Shown here piece by piece: positions 8,300 to 18,078 of a stretch of DNA of 64,000 nucleotides. The stretch lies in the NCBI GenBank assembly GCA_041398905.1, contig JAWKTV010000020.1:39180-103179 (forward strand), given 5' to 3'. Position 1 is the first letter of the stretch. Each line of letters begins with the position of its first letter. The stretch is from JAWKTV01 sp041398905. Its GTDB lineage: Bacteria; Planctomycetota; Planctomycetia; Planctomycetales; Planctomycetaceae. Under the pieces are notes generated by a model that saw nothing but the letters and a program-made list of their open reading frames with translations, was not told the origin of the DNA and did not search any database. The position numbers were made by a program, and so were the translations under genes.

Positions 8300-11200
8300 A
8301 TGCGAGTCACTGGAATTCAGATCGAACAGTTCGGCGTCTGGCACGACCTCAACCTGCCGCTCACGTCGCAGGGACTTTCGTCGATTTACGGGCCAAACGA
8401 GGCCGGGAAATCGACCCTCATGCGGTTCGTTCGCGGCATCCTGTTCGGATTCCGGACCACCGATGAACGTTCCGCGGGCCCCGACGGAAAGTTTCGCCGC
8501 TGCTCCGGTGCCCTGCGGGTCGAATGCAACGGGGTCGACTACGAGATTCGCCGCGAGTCGCATCCGGGCACCCGCGGCCGGCTGACGATCAATGGTAGCG
8601 AGCACGGCGGCAAGGCTGACGAGCGGCTCCAGCGGCTGCTCGCCAACACCAAAGAAGCTCTGTTCGAGAACGTCTTCGCAATCGGCCTCGAGGAGCTGCA
8701 ACAGCTCGCCACGCTGACCGGCGAAGAAGTCGCCCAGCACATCTACGGCCTCTCGCTCGGTTCGCACGGCCGGCGAATTCTCGCCGCCCAGCACGCCGCC
8801 AACCGAGAGGTCAACCGCCTCGCGAACATGGCGGACGGCAGCGGTGTCATGCACGATCTGTCGCAACAGATCGCCAAGGTCGACGAAGAACTTGATCGCG
8901 TGCACGACAAAACCGATCACCTCTCCGATCTCGCTGACGAGCGGATGGAGTTGTACGAGCAGATCGAAGGACTGAAGAAGCGGCAGGTCAGTTGCGAGCG
9001 GAACATCCGCGGCGCGCAGTTCATTGATCGGCTGTTTCCGGTGTGGCGCAAGCAGCGGGATCTCAAGCGCGAGCTGGATGGCCTTCCCAACGTCAACGGC
9101 CTCAGCGAGGACGCGCTGGATCGCTACGACGAGATCGAACTCGAACTCGAAGAGGTGCTCGGCGAGCGGAACCGCTTCCAGTCCGAAGCCCAGGAACTCG
9201 AAGAACAGGCCGAACAAAGCGAGCTGGACGCGACCTTCGAAGAGCAGGTGTGCGCGATCCGCACGCTCATGGATCGTCAGGAGGATGTCCGCAAGGTCGA
9301 GAAACGGATCGAAGAGCGCAAGCGGGCCCGCGATCAACGTAAGCTGGAGCTGCAGGCCGCGCTGTCGGCCCTGCAGGCCGAAGTTCCGTGGGACAGTCTC
9401 GAACGATTCGACTCGTCGCCCGGCACGCTGTCCAGCCTGCTGAGCGCGGGTGAGAAGTATCGGCAGTCCGCGTGGATGCGGAGCCGGAGTATCAAGCGAT
9501 ACCGCGCCGCGCAGAAGGCCGCTCAGGCTCGCGCCGCCGAGTTCGCGCAGCGATCGAAAGGGCTTGAAGGCCGCGCGATCGAAGACGCCGCAGACGATGC
9601 CCGCCGACAGCTTGACAGCCTGGAAGAACTACAGATTCTGCGCGCCCAGGAAGAACGGCTCGCGCACACCGAAGCGATTCTCCAGGAGCAGATGAAGGAG
9701 TTTCCCCGCCGCCGCGAGCTGCCGGACTACTTCTACATCGTGCTGTGGGTGCTGGGCGTCGGTGGAGTGGTGCTGTTTCTGTACGGTGTCACAGCGACTC
9801 AGCAGGGGAGCGTCCGCGGCGAGAACACCGCGTGGATCATCGGCCTGATCTACATGCTCATCGGCGTCTGCTGCGGAGCGTTCACCTACACCCTCAACGA
9901 CCACTATCGCCAGTTTCTGAGCTGGGATCCTTCGCGTGTTCGCCGTCGGCTCGAAGACATTCAGAACGAACGCGAGCGAGCACTTCGCGAAATCCGTCGC
10001 ATGATCGGCAAAGATCCGATCCTGCCTCGGCACCTCACCGCCAAGGCGGTCGCTCTGCCCCGCGCCGACGAACCGGAGCAACTCAAGGAACGGGACATCA
10101 TCACGCTGCTGCGGGAGCGGGCCGAAGAGCTTGATTCGCTGCACAACCTGGAACGCAAGGTGATCGACGATCGCGAACGGCTGTCTCGCTACCGCGAACG
10201 CCTGCAGATGCGTCAGCGAATCGTCTCGACGATGCGGCGTGAGTGGACGGACCTCCTCCGCCGACTCAACCTGCAGGAATCCCTGAAGGTCACCGAAGCG
10301 TTCGACGTCTGGCAGCAGATCGCCGAGATCCAAAGGGCGTGGGTCGAATGGCAGAACGAGGCCGGCGCCTCGCAGCGTGACGAGGCGATTGTCCGCGAGT
10401 ATCGCGAAGAGGTCATCCGAGTCGCCCGGGCGCTCAATGAGACGAACCCGCGTCAGCTCGATCCGCACGAACTCGTCGCGATTTGGGATGTCAGGCTGCA
10501 GGAGATCGACGTCGCCCGTCGCGAGCGGAAGCGGCTGCTCAACGAATCGCGGCAGAAGCGTCGCGACGCCGACCGCCTCGAAAGCACCATCGACACCTTG
10601 CGTGCCCGCCGGTTGGCAATGCTCTCCCGCGCCGGTGCCGCGGACCGCGCGGAACTCGCGACGCGCATCCAGTCGGTGCATCGCCGCATCGAACTCCTGC
10701 GGCTGCTCGAAGACCTGCGGGGCGACCTCGACGGGATCGTCGCCACCGAGCCCGACCTCGCCATCGTCGAGGATGACCTCAACCGCTTCGACGTCGCGCG
10801 GAACAAGGAATACATCGCCAAGAACCGCAGCGAGATGAAGGCGCATGACGACCAGATTCAGTCTCTGCACCAGCGGCTCGGGCAGATCAAACGCGAGATC
10901 GAACAGATCGAAGAAGACGAGTCGCTCGAGTCACTCTCGCGGAAGCGAAAACGGCTCGCCTTGGACCTGCGGGACGCGACCAGCCGCTGGGTGGCCGCAA
11001 GGCTCGCCGGCAACGCCATCGAGAAGGTTCGCCACCGTGTCGAACGCAACTGCCAGCCCGACACCCTCAAACTCGCCAGCGACTACCTCGACCGGCTCAC
11101 ATGCGGCAAGTACGTCAACGTCTGGGCACCGCTGGGCGAAAAGCACCTTGTCATCGACGACGAACATGGGACTTCGTTCCAGGTTGGTCACCTGTCAAGC

Positions 11201-11482
11201 GGCACCCGCGAACAGCTCTTTCTGGCCGTCCGCATGGCGATGATCCGCGAACTCGCGGATCAGGGGGTCGAACTCCCAATGGTGCTCGATGACGTCTTCG
11301 TCAACTTCGACCAGGAGCGAACCGAAGCGGCGGTTGAGACCCTGATGGACTTCGCCGACGACGGTCAGCAGGTGCTGTTCTTCAGTTGCCACCTGCATCT
11401 GGCACAGATGTTCGAAGACCGCGGCACCCCGCCGATCTACCTGCCCGGCCACGCGCCGGCCATGGCGGGTATCGCCCCGTAA
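8300..11482 (+). CDS. YhaN-like AAA ATPase with central membrane hairpin (SMC/Rad50-like)
   Basis: 1060 aa from the ATG at 8300 (MRVTGIQIEQFGVW); the frame is open further upstream but the ATP-binding fold begins here. Walker A is GPNEAGKST (31-39). Long coiled-coil arms occupy about 170-470 and 540-930. The ABC-type signature is LSSGTREQL (about 964-972), and Walker B is LPMVLDD (about 991-997). Two hydrophobic helices near 476-497 (IVLWVLGVGGVVLFLYGV) and 509-531 (IIGLIYMLIGVCCGAFTY) sit where the coiled coil turns, the arrangement described for YhaN proteins of Firmicutes. Those usually pair with a YhaO/SbcD-like nuclease, which is not present here. A role in DNA processing at the membrane is inference only. 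Confidence 0.85.
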   Translation: MRVTGIQIEQFGVWHDLNLPLTSQGLSSIYGPNEAGKSTLMRFVRGILFGFRTTDERSAGPDGKFRRCSGALRVECNGVDYEIRRESHPGTRGRLTINGSEHGGKADERLQRLLANTKEALFENVFAIGLEELQQLATLTGEEVAQHIYGLSLGSHGRRILAAQHAANREVNRLANMADGSGVMHDLSQQIAKVDEELDRVHDKTDHLSDLADERMELYEQIEGLKKRQVSCERNIRGAQFIDRLFPVWRKQRDLKRELDGLPNVNGLSEDALDRYDEIELELEEVLGERNRFQSEAQELEEQAEQSELDATFEEQVCAIRTLMDRQEDVRKVEKRIEERKRARDQRKLELQAALSALQAEVPWDSLERFDSSPGTLSSLLSAGEKYRQSAWMRSRSIKRYRAAQKAAQARAAEFAQRSKGLEGRAIEDAADDARRQLDSLEELQILRAQEERLAHTEAILQEQMKEFPRRRELPDYFYIVLWVLGVGGVVLFLYGVTATQQGSVRGENTAWIIGLIYMLIGVCCGAFTYTLNDHYRQFLSWDPSRVRRRLEDIQNERERALREIRRMIGKDPILPRHLTAKAVALPRADEPEQLKERDIITLLRERAEELDSLHNLERKVIDDRERLSRYRERLQMRQRIVSTMRREWTDLLRRLNLQESLKVTEAFDVWQQIAEIQRAWVEWQNEAGASQRDEAIVREYREEVIRVARALNETNPRQLDPHELVAIWDVRLQEIDVARRERKRLLNESRQKRRDADRLESTIDTLRARRLAMLSRAGAADRAELATRIQSVHRRIELLRLLEDLRGDLDGIVATEPDLAIVEDDLNRFDVARNKEYIAKNRSEMKAHDDQIQSLHQRLGQIKREIEQIEEDESLESLSRKRKRLALDLRDATSRWVAARLAGNAIEKVRHRVERNCQPDTLKLASDYLDRLTCGKYVNVWAPLGEKHLVIDDEHGTSFQVGHLSSGTREQLFLAVRMAMIRELADQGVELPMVLDDVFVNFDQERTEAAVETLMDFADDGQQVLFFSCHLHLAQMFEDRGTPPIYLPGHAPAMAGIAP

Positions 11483-11632
11483 TCGCTGTCCGCGCCGCGA
11501 ATGGCGTGGCAGGAAGCGGCCAACTACCAGAGAGGACCGTCTCCAGCGTCAATGGTATCACCGTGCCGCAAGGCTTGTGTGTGGGGACTGTTGGCCCGGT
11601 GAAGAACCGTCGCCGGTCAATGCGGGCTGACG

Positions 11633-12523
<891 letters not shown>

Positions 12524-12754
12524 AACCAGCTCGATCGAAGAGAATGAATAGCGGCGAACGGTGCTTCAGGTCGCGACAATCTCGCAGACGGTCCACACCC
12601 CGGCAAGGGTACCGTCGTGACCGGCATGTCAAAAGCCCCCTGGCAACCTCTGAAGGGCCACGCGGATTTGCGAGTCCGATGCTGTTGCTGATGCCGGTTG
12701 TCCACCGTGATCATTCGAGGCGGCGGCACCTGTTCAGCCTTCCGACGGAAAGCG

Positions 12755-13759
12755 TCAGAACTGCGACAGGAACCGGACGTCGTTCTCGTAGAACTGACGG
12801 ATGTCGCGGACATTGTGGCGTCGCATGCAGAAACGTTCGATACCCAGCCCGAACGCGAAGCCGGTCACTTGCTCGGGGTCGTACCCGACGGCTCGCAAAA
12901 CGTTGGGGTCGACCATCCCGGCGCCGCCGATCTCCATCCAGCCTTCCCCCCACTTCATGTCGACTTCGACGGAAGGTTCCGTGAACGGAAAGAACGAGGG
13001 GCGGAAGCGAACGGTGACGTCCTTGCCAAGGTAGGCTTCGGCGAACAGCCTGAGGACGGTCTTCAGGTCGGCCATCGTCACCCGCTCGGCCACCCACAGC
13101 CCCTCCATCTGGTGGAACATGCAGGAGTGAGTGGCGTCCATCTCGTCGGGGCGATAGACCCGCCCCAGTGAGACGATCCGCACGGGTGGCGGAGTCTGCT
13201 CCAGCACTCGAATCTGCACCGTCGACGTCTGGCTGCGGAGCAGCAGCGGACCGCCAGCGGTTGCCTGAGCGGTTTGCAGATAGAAGTTGTCGAGCGGATC
13301 ACGGGCCGGATGGTCGGCCGGAATGTTCAGCGCGACGAAGTTGTGATACTCGTCCTCGATCTCCGGTCCATCGGCGACGGCGAAGCCGAGCCTCGCGGTG
13401 ATCTCACGGAACTCGTCCATCGTGCGGGTGATGGGGTGCCGCGAGCCCAGTCGCACCGGCACGCCGGGGAGCGTGACATCAATGCCGTCGACCTCTGGAC
13501 CGGCACCTCCGCTCAGTTCGACCTGCCTCGCTTCGAGTCGTTCGCTGACGAGTGTCTTGACGGTGTTGAACTGCTGACCGACCGCGGGGCGTTCCTCAGC
13601 CGAGACCTGGCCGAGCAGCTTCTGCAGGTCGCGCAGCCGCCCCTGCTTCTTGCCAAGGAACTCGATTCGCACCGCCTCGATCGCCTCGGCGGTGGTCGCG
13701 CTGGCGATCGCGGCGAGGGCTGCTTCCTGATAGGCCGCGAACTGTTCGAGCGGATTCAT
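12755..13759 (-). CDS. pheS: Phenylalanine--tRNA ligase alpha subunit
   Basis: 334 aa, normal length. It charges tRNA-Phe as part of an (alpha-beta)2 enzyme in the cytoplasm. Visible features are the N-terminal coiled-coil arm, the class II motif 2 region (VRIVSLGRVYRPDEMDATH, then SCMFHQMEG) and motif 3 (GFAFGLGIERFCMRRHNVRD). The beta-subunit gene pheT, which usually follows pheS directly, is absent: the next gene is terC. Upstream lie rplT and rpmI in the usual order. Confidence 0.97.
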   Translation of the reverse strand: MNPLEQFAAYQEAALAAIASATTAEAIEAVRIEFLGKKQGRLRDLQKLLGQVSAEERPAVGQQFNTVKTLVSERLEARQVELSGGAGPEVDGIDVTLPGVPVRLGSRHPITRTMDEFREITARLGFAVADGPEIEDEYHNFVALNIPADHPARDPLDNFYLQTAQATAGGPLLLRSQTSTVQIRVLEQTPPPVRIVSLGRVYRPDEMDATHSCMFHQMEGLWVAERVTMADLKTVLRLFAEAYLGKDVTVRFRPSFFPFTEPSVEVDMKWGEGWMEIGGAGMVDPNVLRAVGYDPEQVTGFAFGLGIERFCMRRHNVRDIRQFYENDVRFLSQF

Positions 13760-13848
13760 GGCGGTTCAGTTGTCTAGCCGCCGATCATACCGGCACGTCA
13801 CCCGGTACTGAGCAGCGCGGCGGTCGGACCAACGGCTCAACAAGCGAT

Positions 13849-14247
13849 CTAGCGCACCGCTTCGTGACCGACGCGGGGCTTCTTGACCGTCACGTCCTTG
13901 GTCAGCTCCTTGACGACGGCGACGATCTCGTCGAACACGGCCGGCTGATGAATGGCGAGCTGGCTGAGCGACTTGCGGTTGAGGTCGATCCCGGCGAGCC
14001 TCAGGCCGTGAATGAAAACCGAGTACCGCAGGCCCCGCTCGCGGCAGGCGGCGGTGATACGGGTGATCCACAGAGCGCGGAACTCACGCTTCTTGACGCG
14101 GCGATCGCGGAAGGCGAATGCGCCAGCTCGCAGCAGCGTCTCTTTGACTGTCCGGTACAGCTTGCTCCGGCCGCCGTAGTTACCCTTGGCCAGCTTGAAG
14201 AGACGCTTCTTGGACTTGTGACGGACTTTACCGTGTTTGACGCGCAT
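13849..14247 (-). CDS. rplT: 50S ribosomal protein L20
   Basis: 132 aa, slightly longer than the usual 115-120 because of a C-terminal tail. The start MRVKHGKVRHKSKKRLFKLA and the core YGGRSKLYRTVKETLLRAGA, RDRRVKKREFR and LWITRITAACRERG are diagnostic. L20 binds 23S rRNA early in 50S assembly. It is 89 bp upstream of pheS and downstream of rpmI, separated from the latter by a 240-bp spacer with inverted repeats. Confidence 0.97.
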   Translation of the reverse strand: MRVKHGKVRHKSKKRLFKLAKGNYGGRSKLYRTVKETLLRAGAFAFRDRRVKKREFRALWITRITAACRERGLRYSVFIHGLRLAGIDLNRKSLSQLAIHQPAVFDEIVAVVKELTKDVTVKKPRVGHEAVR

Positions 14248-14350
14248 TGGACTGACAGCTTTCTAAGGACCGGGCAAGGCGTCCGCGGACGGCGGATCTT
14301 AGGGGCCAGGCTTCCGAGTCGAATCGTGTTGGAAGTTGCGGGGCTCTCTA

Positions 14351-14463
14351 CGTGGCGTAGGCCGCTGGCCTGCGTAATCGTAAGAGCCGTCCCCTGGAGG
14401 CAGGCCAGCGGCCTACCCCACATAAGGTCGAGGCAGGCCAGCGGCCTACCCCACGTAAGGTCG
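14351..14463. repeat. Three-copy palindromic repeat (REP-like) between rpmI and rplT
   Basis: Two direct 33-bp copies lie head to tail at 14398-14430 and 14431-14463, differing at one base. A third, inverted partial copy at 14351-14373 matches 22 of 23 bases. The core AGGCCAGCGGCCT is itself nearly palindromic. The inverted and direct copies can pair into a long stem. This resembles dispersed intergenic palindromic repeats and could also affect processing of the ribosomal protein transcript. Confidence 0.8.
14398..14430 (+). repeat. Unit of 33-bp direct repeat
   Basis: First of two tandem 33-bp copies (the second is 14431-14463) in the palindromic cluster between rpmI and rplT; one base differs between the copies. 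Confidence 0.75.
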
Positions 14464-14487
14464 GCCGGTGGGACCGGCCCTGTTGTG

Positions 14488-14688
14488 TTAGCTCGCGGGC
14501 CGCAGGCAATCGGCGATATGCACGGCGAAGGCGCCGACGATCACCCCATCCTGACGCAGGCGACGCTTGCGGTCACCGGTCTTCTTGCCAAGGATGTGGC
14601 CACGGAAAGCCTTCTTATGCTTCACTTTACCGCTGGCGGTTACTTTGAACCGCTTCTGCATTCCCTTATGGGTCTTCTGCTTGGGCAT
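14488..14688 (-). CDS. rpmI: 50S ribosomal protein L35
   Basis: 66 aa from the ATG at 14688 (MPKQKTHKGMQKRFKVTASG); the longer open frame upstream is not protein-like. KAFRGHILGKKTGDRKRRLR is typical of L35, a small basic protein of the large subunit. Order rpmI-rplT-pheS is conserved in many bacteria, but infC, which usually precedes rpmI, is not present; the GDP-mannose dehydratase gene lies upstream instead. Confidence 0.96.
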   Translation of the reverse strand: MPKQKTHKGMQKRFKVTASGKVKHKKAFRGHILGKKTGDRKRRLRQDGVIVGAFAVHIADCLRPAS

Positions 14689-14802
14689 CGCTCTTGTCCG
14701 CTCGAAACGTGTAGGAAGTCCGCGAGTATAGCGACCGACTGGTGGTGGTTTCCAGCGTGCCGATGGTCTCTTTTCGGCAATTCTGGTCCCGAGACAACAA
14801 CA

Positions 14803-14833
14803 CACCCCGGTCGCCACGAGGGAAACCGGGGTG
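14803..14833 (-). terminator. Hairpin downstream of gmd, possible terminator
   Basis: A perfect 9-bp inverted repeat (CACCCCGGT at 14803-14811, ACCGGGGTG at 14825-14833, 13-base loop) lies 38 bp past the gmd stop codon. On the minus strand the stem is followed by TGTTGTTG rather than a clean T-run, so it is a weak intrinsic terminator at best. Confidence 0.5.
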
Positions 14834-14870
14834 GGAATCAGTTCGGAATCGACGACTCGCCCAGCCGCTG

Positions 14871-15959
14871 TCAGGCGGCGATCTTGAACTGCGGCTTCTC
14901 GGCCGGTTCGCTGCGTTCGGCCTCCATGTCCGCGTCGACCATCATTTCGACAAGGCCGCGGAAGGTCGTCTTCGGTTCCCAGCCCAGCGTGTTCTTCGCC
15001 TTGGTCGGGTCGCCCAGCAGCAGGTCGACCTCGGCCGGGCGGAAGTAGCGGGGATCGACGCGGATGAGCGCCTTGCCATCCGGGCCAATTCCGACTTCAT
15101 CGACGCCCGTTCCCTTCCACCGGATCGGCAGGCCGACCTGGGCGAAGGCGACGTCGCAGAACTCTCGGACCGAATGAGTCTCGCCCGTGGCGATCACGAA
15201 GTCGTCCGGCTGTTCCGCCTGCAGCATCATCCACTGCGCTTCGACGTAGTCGCCGGCGAAACCCCAGTCCCGCTTGGCGTCGAGGTTGCCCAGGTGCAGG
15301 CACTGCTGGCGGCCGTACTTGATCTTCGCCAGGGCGCGGGTGATCTTGCGGGTCACGAACGTCTCGCCGCGGCGGGGAGACTCGTGATTGAACAGGATGC
15401 CGTTCACCGCGAACATGCCGTACGACTCACGGTAATTCTGGGTGATGTAAAAGGCGTAAGCCTTGGCGGCGGCGTACGGGCTGCGGGGGTAGAAGGGGGT
15501 CGTTTCCTTCTGCGGAGTCTCGACCACCTTGCCGTACAGTTCGGAGGACGAGGCCTGGTAGAACTTCGCCTGCACGTCGAAGTCGCGCATTGCTTCGAGG
15601 ATTCGGACGGCGCCCAGGCCGGTCACTTCGCCGGTGTACTCGGGGACCTCGAACGACACCTTGACGTGCGACTGGGCACCGAGATTGTAGATTTCGTCGG
15701 GCCGGACCGTCTTGATGATCTGGTTCATCGACGACGAATCGTTGAGATCGCCGTAACGGAGGTGCATCCGCACGTCGTCTTCGTGGGGATCCTGGTAGAG
15801 GTGGTCAATCCGGCCGGTGTTAAAGGACGACGAACGGCGGATGACCCCCCACACCTCGTAGCCTTTGCCGATCAGGAACTCGGCCAGGTACGAGCCGTCC
15901 TGTCCGGTGATGCCGGTGATGAGAGCCTTCTTGCCATTCCTTGGCGGCAGTTGGTGCAT
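14871..15959 (-). CDS. gmd: GDP-mannose 4,6-dehydratase
   Basis: 362 aa. It converts GDP-D-mannose to GDP-4-keto-6-deoxy-D-mannose, the first step of GDP-L-fucose synthesis. The Rossmann motif GITGQDGSYLAEFL, the catalytic region SSSELYGKV and the YxxxK motif in SPYAAAKAYAF are all present, as is NHESPRRGETFVTRK. The start at 15959 is preferred over an ATG at 15980 because GGAG lies 9 bases before it. It follows fcl by 27 bp, so the two steps of the pathway are co-transcribed. Confidence 0.96.
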   Translation of the reverse strand: MHQLPPRNGKKALITGITGQDGSYLAEFLIGKGYEVWGVIRRSSSFNTGRIDHLYQDPHEDDVRMHLRYGDLNDSSSMNQIIKTVRPDEIYNLGAQSHVKVSFEVPEYTGEVTGLGAVRILEAMRDFDVQAKFYQASSSELYGKVVETPQKETTPFYPRSPYAAAKAYAFYITQNYRESYGMFAVNGILFNHESPRRGETFVTRKITRALAKIKYGRQQCLHLGNLDAKRDWGFAGDYVEAQWMMLQAEQPDDFVIATGETHSVREFCDVAFAQVGLPIRWKGTGVDEVGIGPDGKALIRVDPRYFRPAEVDLLLGDPTKAKNTLGWEPKTTFRGLVEMMVDADMEAERSEPAEKPQFKIAA

Positions 15960-15986
15960 CGTGTCACTCCGTGTAATCAAGTTGGG

Positions 15987-16982
15987 TCAGGCAGCAAAGC
16001 GAATTGATCCGGGAGCTTCCAGTTGCTGGAGAAACCAGGCATACGTGGACTGAATCCCCTCCTCCAAAGAAATCGAGTGCTTCCAGCCCAGGCCATGCAG
16101 GCGGGACACATCGAGCAGTTTGCGGGGTGTGCCATCCGGCTTCGAGGTGTCGAAGTCGATCGCGCACTCCGGTGCCACGATGCGGCGGACGGTGTCCGCC
16201 AGTTCGTGAATCGTCACATCCTCACCCGTGCCGATGTTGATCGGACCGGGAGCGTCATAGTGTTCGAGCAGGTGCAGGCAGGCGCTGGCGAGATCGTCGA
16301 CGTGCAGGAACTCGCGGCGGGGAGTCCCCGTCCCCCAGATGGTGACCGACGGCTTTCCAGCAACCTTCGCCTCATGGAAACGGCGGATCAGAGCCGGCAG
16401 CACGTGTGACTTCAGCGGGTCAAAGTTGTCATTCGGACCGTAGAGGTTCGTGGGCATGCCCGAGACGAAGCAACAGCCGTACTGGTCGCGGTAGGCGTCG
16501 CAGCTCTTCACGCCAGCGATCTTCGCGATGGCGTAGCCGTAGTTCGTCTGCTCCAGTTCGCCGTTGAGGAGGTACTCCTCCTTGATCGGCTGCGGGCAGT
16601 TGCGGGGGTAGATGCAGGAGCTGCCAAGGTAGACGAGCTTTTGCACCCCGGTGCGATGCGCGGCTCGCAGCACCGTCGCGTGAATCATCAGGTTGTCGTA
16701 CAGAAAGTCGGCCTGCGCGGTCGAGTTGGCGAGGATGCCCCCCACCTTGCCGGCGCAGTGCATCACGTAGGCCGGCCGATTCGCCTCGAACCAGCGGTCC
16801 ACGTCTCCATGCTCGCGGAGGTCCATGTCCGCCCGCGTCGCGGTCAGGACACTGGTGAAGCCCTGTTGTTTGAGGTGCCGAACCACTGCGGAGCCAACCA
16901 GACCGCGATGGCCGGTGACGAGAATTGGCGCACTCCGGTCAATCGGAGTCGCGGACCCGGAGGCGGGTATGCTGTTCGACAT
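15987..16982 (-). CDS. fcl: GDP-L-fucose synthase (epimerase/reductase)
   Basis: 331 aa from the ATG at 16982; the frame is open to 17027 but the Rossmann start (VTGHRGLVGSAVVRHL) fits this start better. It takes the product of Gmd to GDP-L-fucose with NADPH. SSCIYP, KEEYLLNGELEQTN and the Y-x3-K in YGYAIAKIAG are the family motifs. The sugar nucleotide probably feeds the glycosyltransferases at 17-22 kb or at 44-46 kb. Confidence 0.95.
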   Translation of the reverse strand: MSNSIPASGSATPIDRSAPILVTGHRGLVGSAVVRHLKQQGFTSVLTATRADMDLREHGDVDRWFEANRPAYVMHCAGKVGGILANSTAQADFLYDNLMIHATVLRAAHRTGVQKLVYLGSSCIYPRNCPQPIKEEYLLNGELEQTNYGYAIAKIAGVKSCDAYRDQYGCCFVSGMPTNLYGPNDNFDPLKSHVLPALIRRFHEAKVAGKPSVTIWGTGTPRREFLHVDDLASACLHLLEHYDAPGPINIGTGEDVTIHELADTVRRIVAPECAIDFDTSKPDGTPRKLLDVSRLHGLGWKHSISLEEGIQSTYAWFLQQLEAPGSIRFAA

Positions 16983-17297
16983 GAGCGGCGCATCCGTGCT
17001 GTGTGCCAACAAACAGGCGACATCCATTGTCGCCCCGCAGGCGGAAGAGTTGACCTGCTCGGCCGCTGATTCCCCCCATCCTGCCTCGCAACGACCCCGG
17101 ATTCTCGGGGCACTGGTCGCGAAGCGGGTTTCTACGTGAATTTGGGGAAACGGGTCAACGGGGATTTTGGTAAAAAATGCACGACCGCTGAAGTGGCGTG
17201 CTCACCAGACCCGTGCGGCAGCGGGCGATGCTCACGCAGGCACGCGAGGGAACATTCGCTGCCAGGCGTTCGGACGCTTCGCGACATCGGGAGGCAC
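16983..17297. other. Non-coding interval upstream of fcl-gmd
   Basis: About 315 bp between the end of the GT2 gene and the start of fcl. No frame in it has protein-like composition; it presumably carries the fcl-gmd promoter, which I cannot pinpoint. Confidence 0.45.
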
Positions 17298-18078
17298 TCA
17301 GGGCGATTTGCCCTCCGTGCCCCTTCCCCTGCGAGCGGCAGTGTCGTTCGTCCTCGACTGCCCGCGATGGCGGAACGCGTACCGGTACCACCGCAGGTAA
17401 TAAGGCAGCCATTGCCGCAGCTTGAAGTTCGACTCGCCCGCTGTGCGGTCGCGCCAGGTTGTCGGGATCTCGACGATCTTGCAGCCACGGGCGAATGCCT
17501 TCGCTGTCAGTTCGAGCGCGATCTCGAAGCCTCGCTCGCTTTCGATGCCCACCTCGCGGACGACGGCTGCGTCGTACAGGCGATAGTTGTTTGTGGCGTC
17601 ATGCACGGGAAACCCGGCAAACCACTTGAGGCTCAGCCCCGCAAGACGTGAGAGGGTCTTCTTCAGCCAGGGGCCGCCGACTTGACGGCCACCCTGCATG
17701 TAACGGGAAGGACAGACGACCTGCGCTCCGTCTCGATAGGCCGCCAGCATCGCGGGCAGAATGGTGAGATCATCGGACAGGTCGGCCATCGTGACGCAGG
17801 CCGGGCCGGCCTCCACCGCGTCGAAGCCCGCCCGGATCGCGTTCGCCGGCCCACGACCGAGGTTGTTTCGCACCAGCACCAACTCAGGGCGTGTGGCCGC
17901 CAGTTCCCGAGCGACCGGCAACGTCGAGTCCTCCTCGAAGTCATAGACCACCAACAGCCGGTAGGGCGAGGTGCAGCTGCTCCACTTCCGCGACGAGTGC
18001 CGGAAAGTTCTCTTGCTCGTTGAAGACCGGCACAATCAGGTGCAGCAGCGTCGAGTCGGTTGGGGCGGGTGAGGTCAT
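17298..18078 (-). CDS. GT2 family glycosyltransferase, dolichyl-phosphate mannose synthase-like (frameshifted as given)
   Basis: The true start is the ATG at 18078, which overlaps the upstream stop by 4 bp (ATGA). It reads MTSPAPTDSTLLHLIVPVFN then EQENFPALVAEVEQLH in one frame, which stops at 17941. The remainder (YRLLVVYDFEEDSTLP to the stop at 17298) is in another frame. One extra base near 17961-17970 (GCCC run) explains both. The restored protein is about 259 aa and has ADLSDDL (DxD-type metal site) and SRYMQGGRQVGGP. It likely transfers a sugar from a nucleotide donor to a polyprenyl phosphate, supplying the two GT39-like membrane enzymes encoded just upstream. Confidence 0.82.

Noticed and set aside
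8231..9337. Long antisense frames inside the YhaN-like ATPase gene (also 9629-10870)
   Set aside because: These are antisense mirrors of a GC-rich coding sequence; the plus-strand protein has clear Walker and coiled-coil features.
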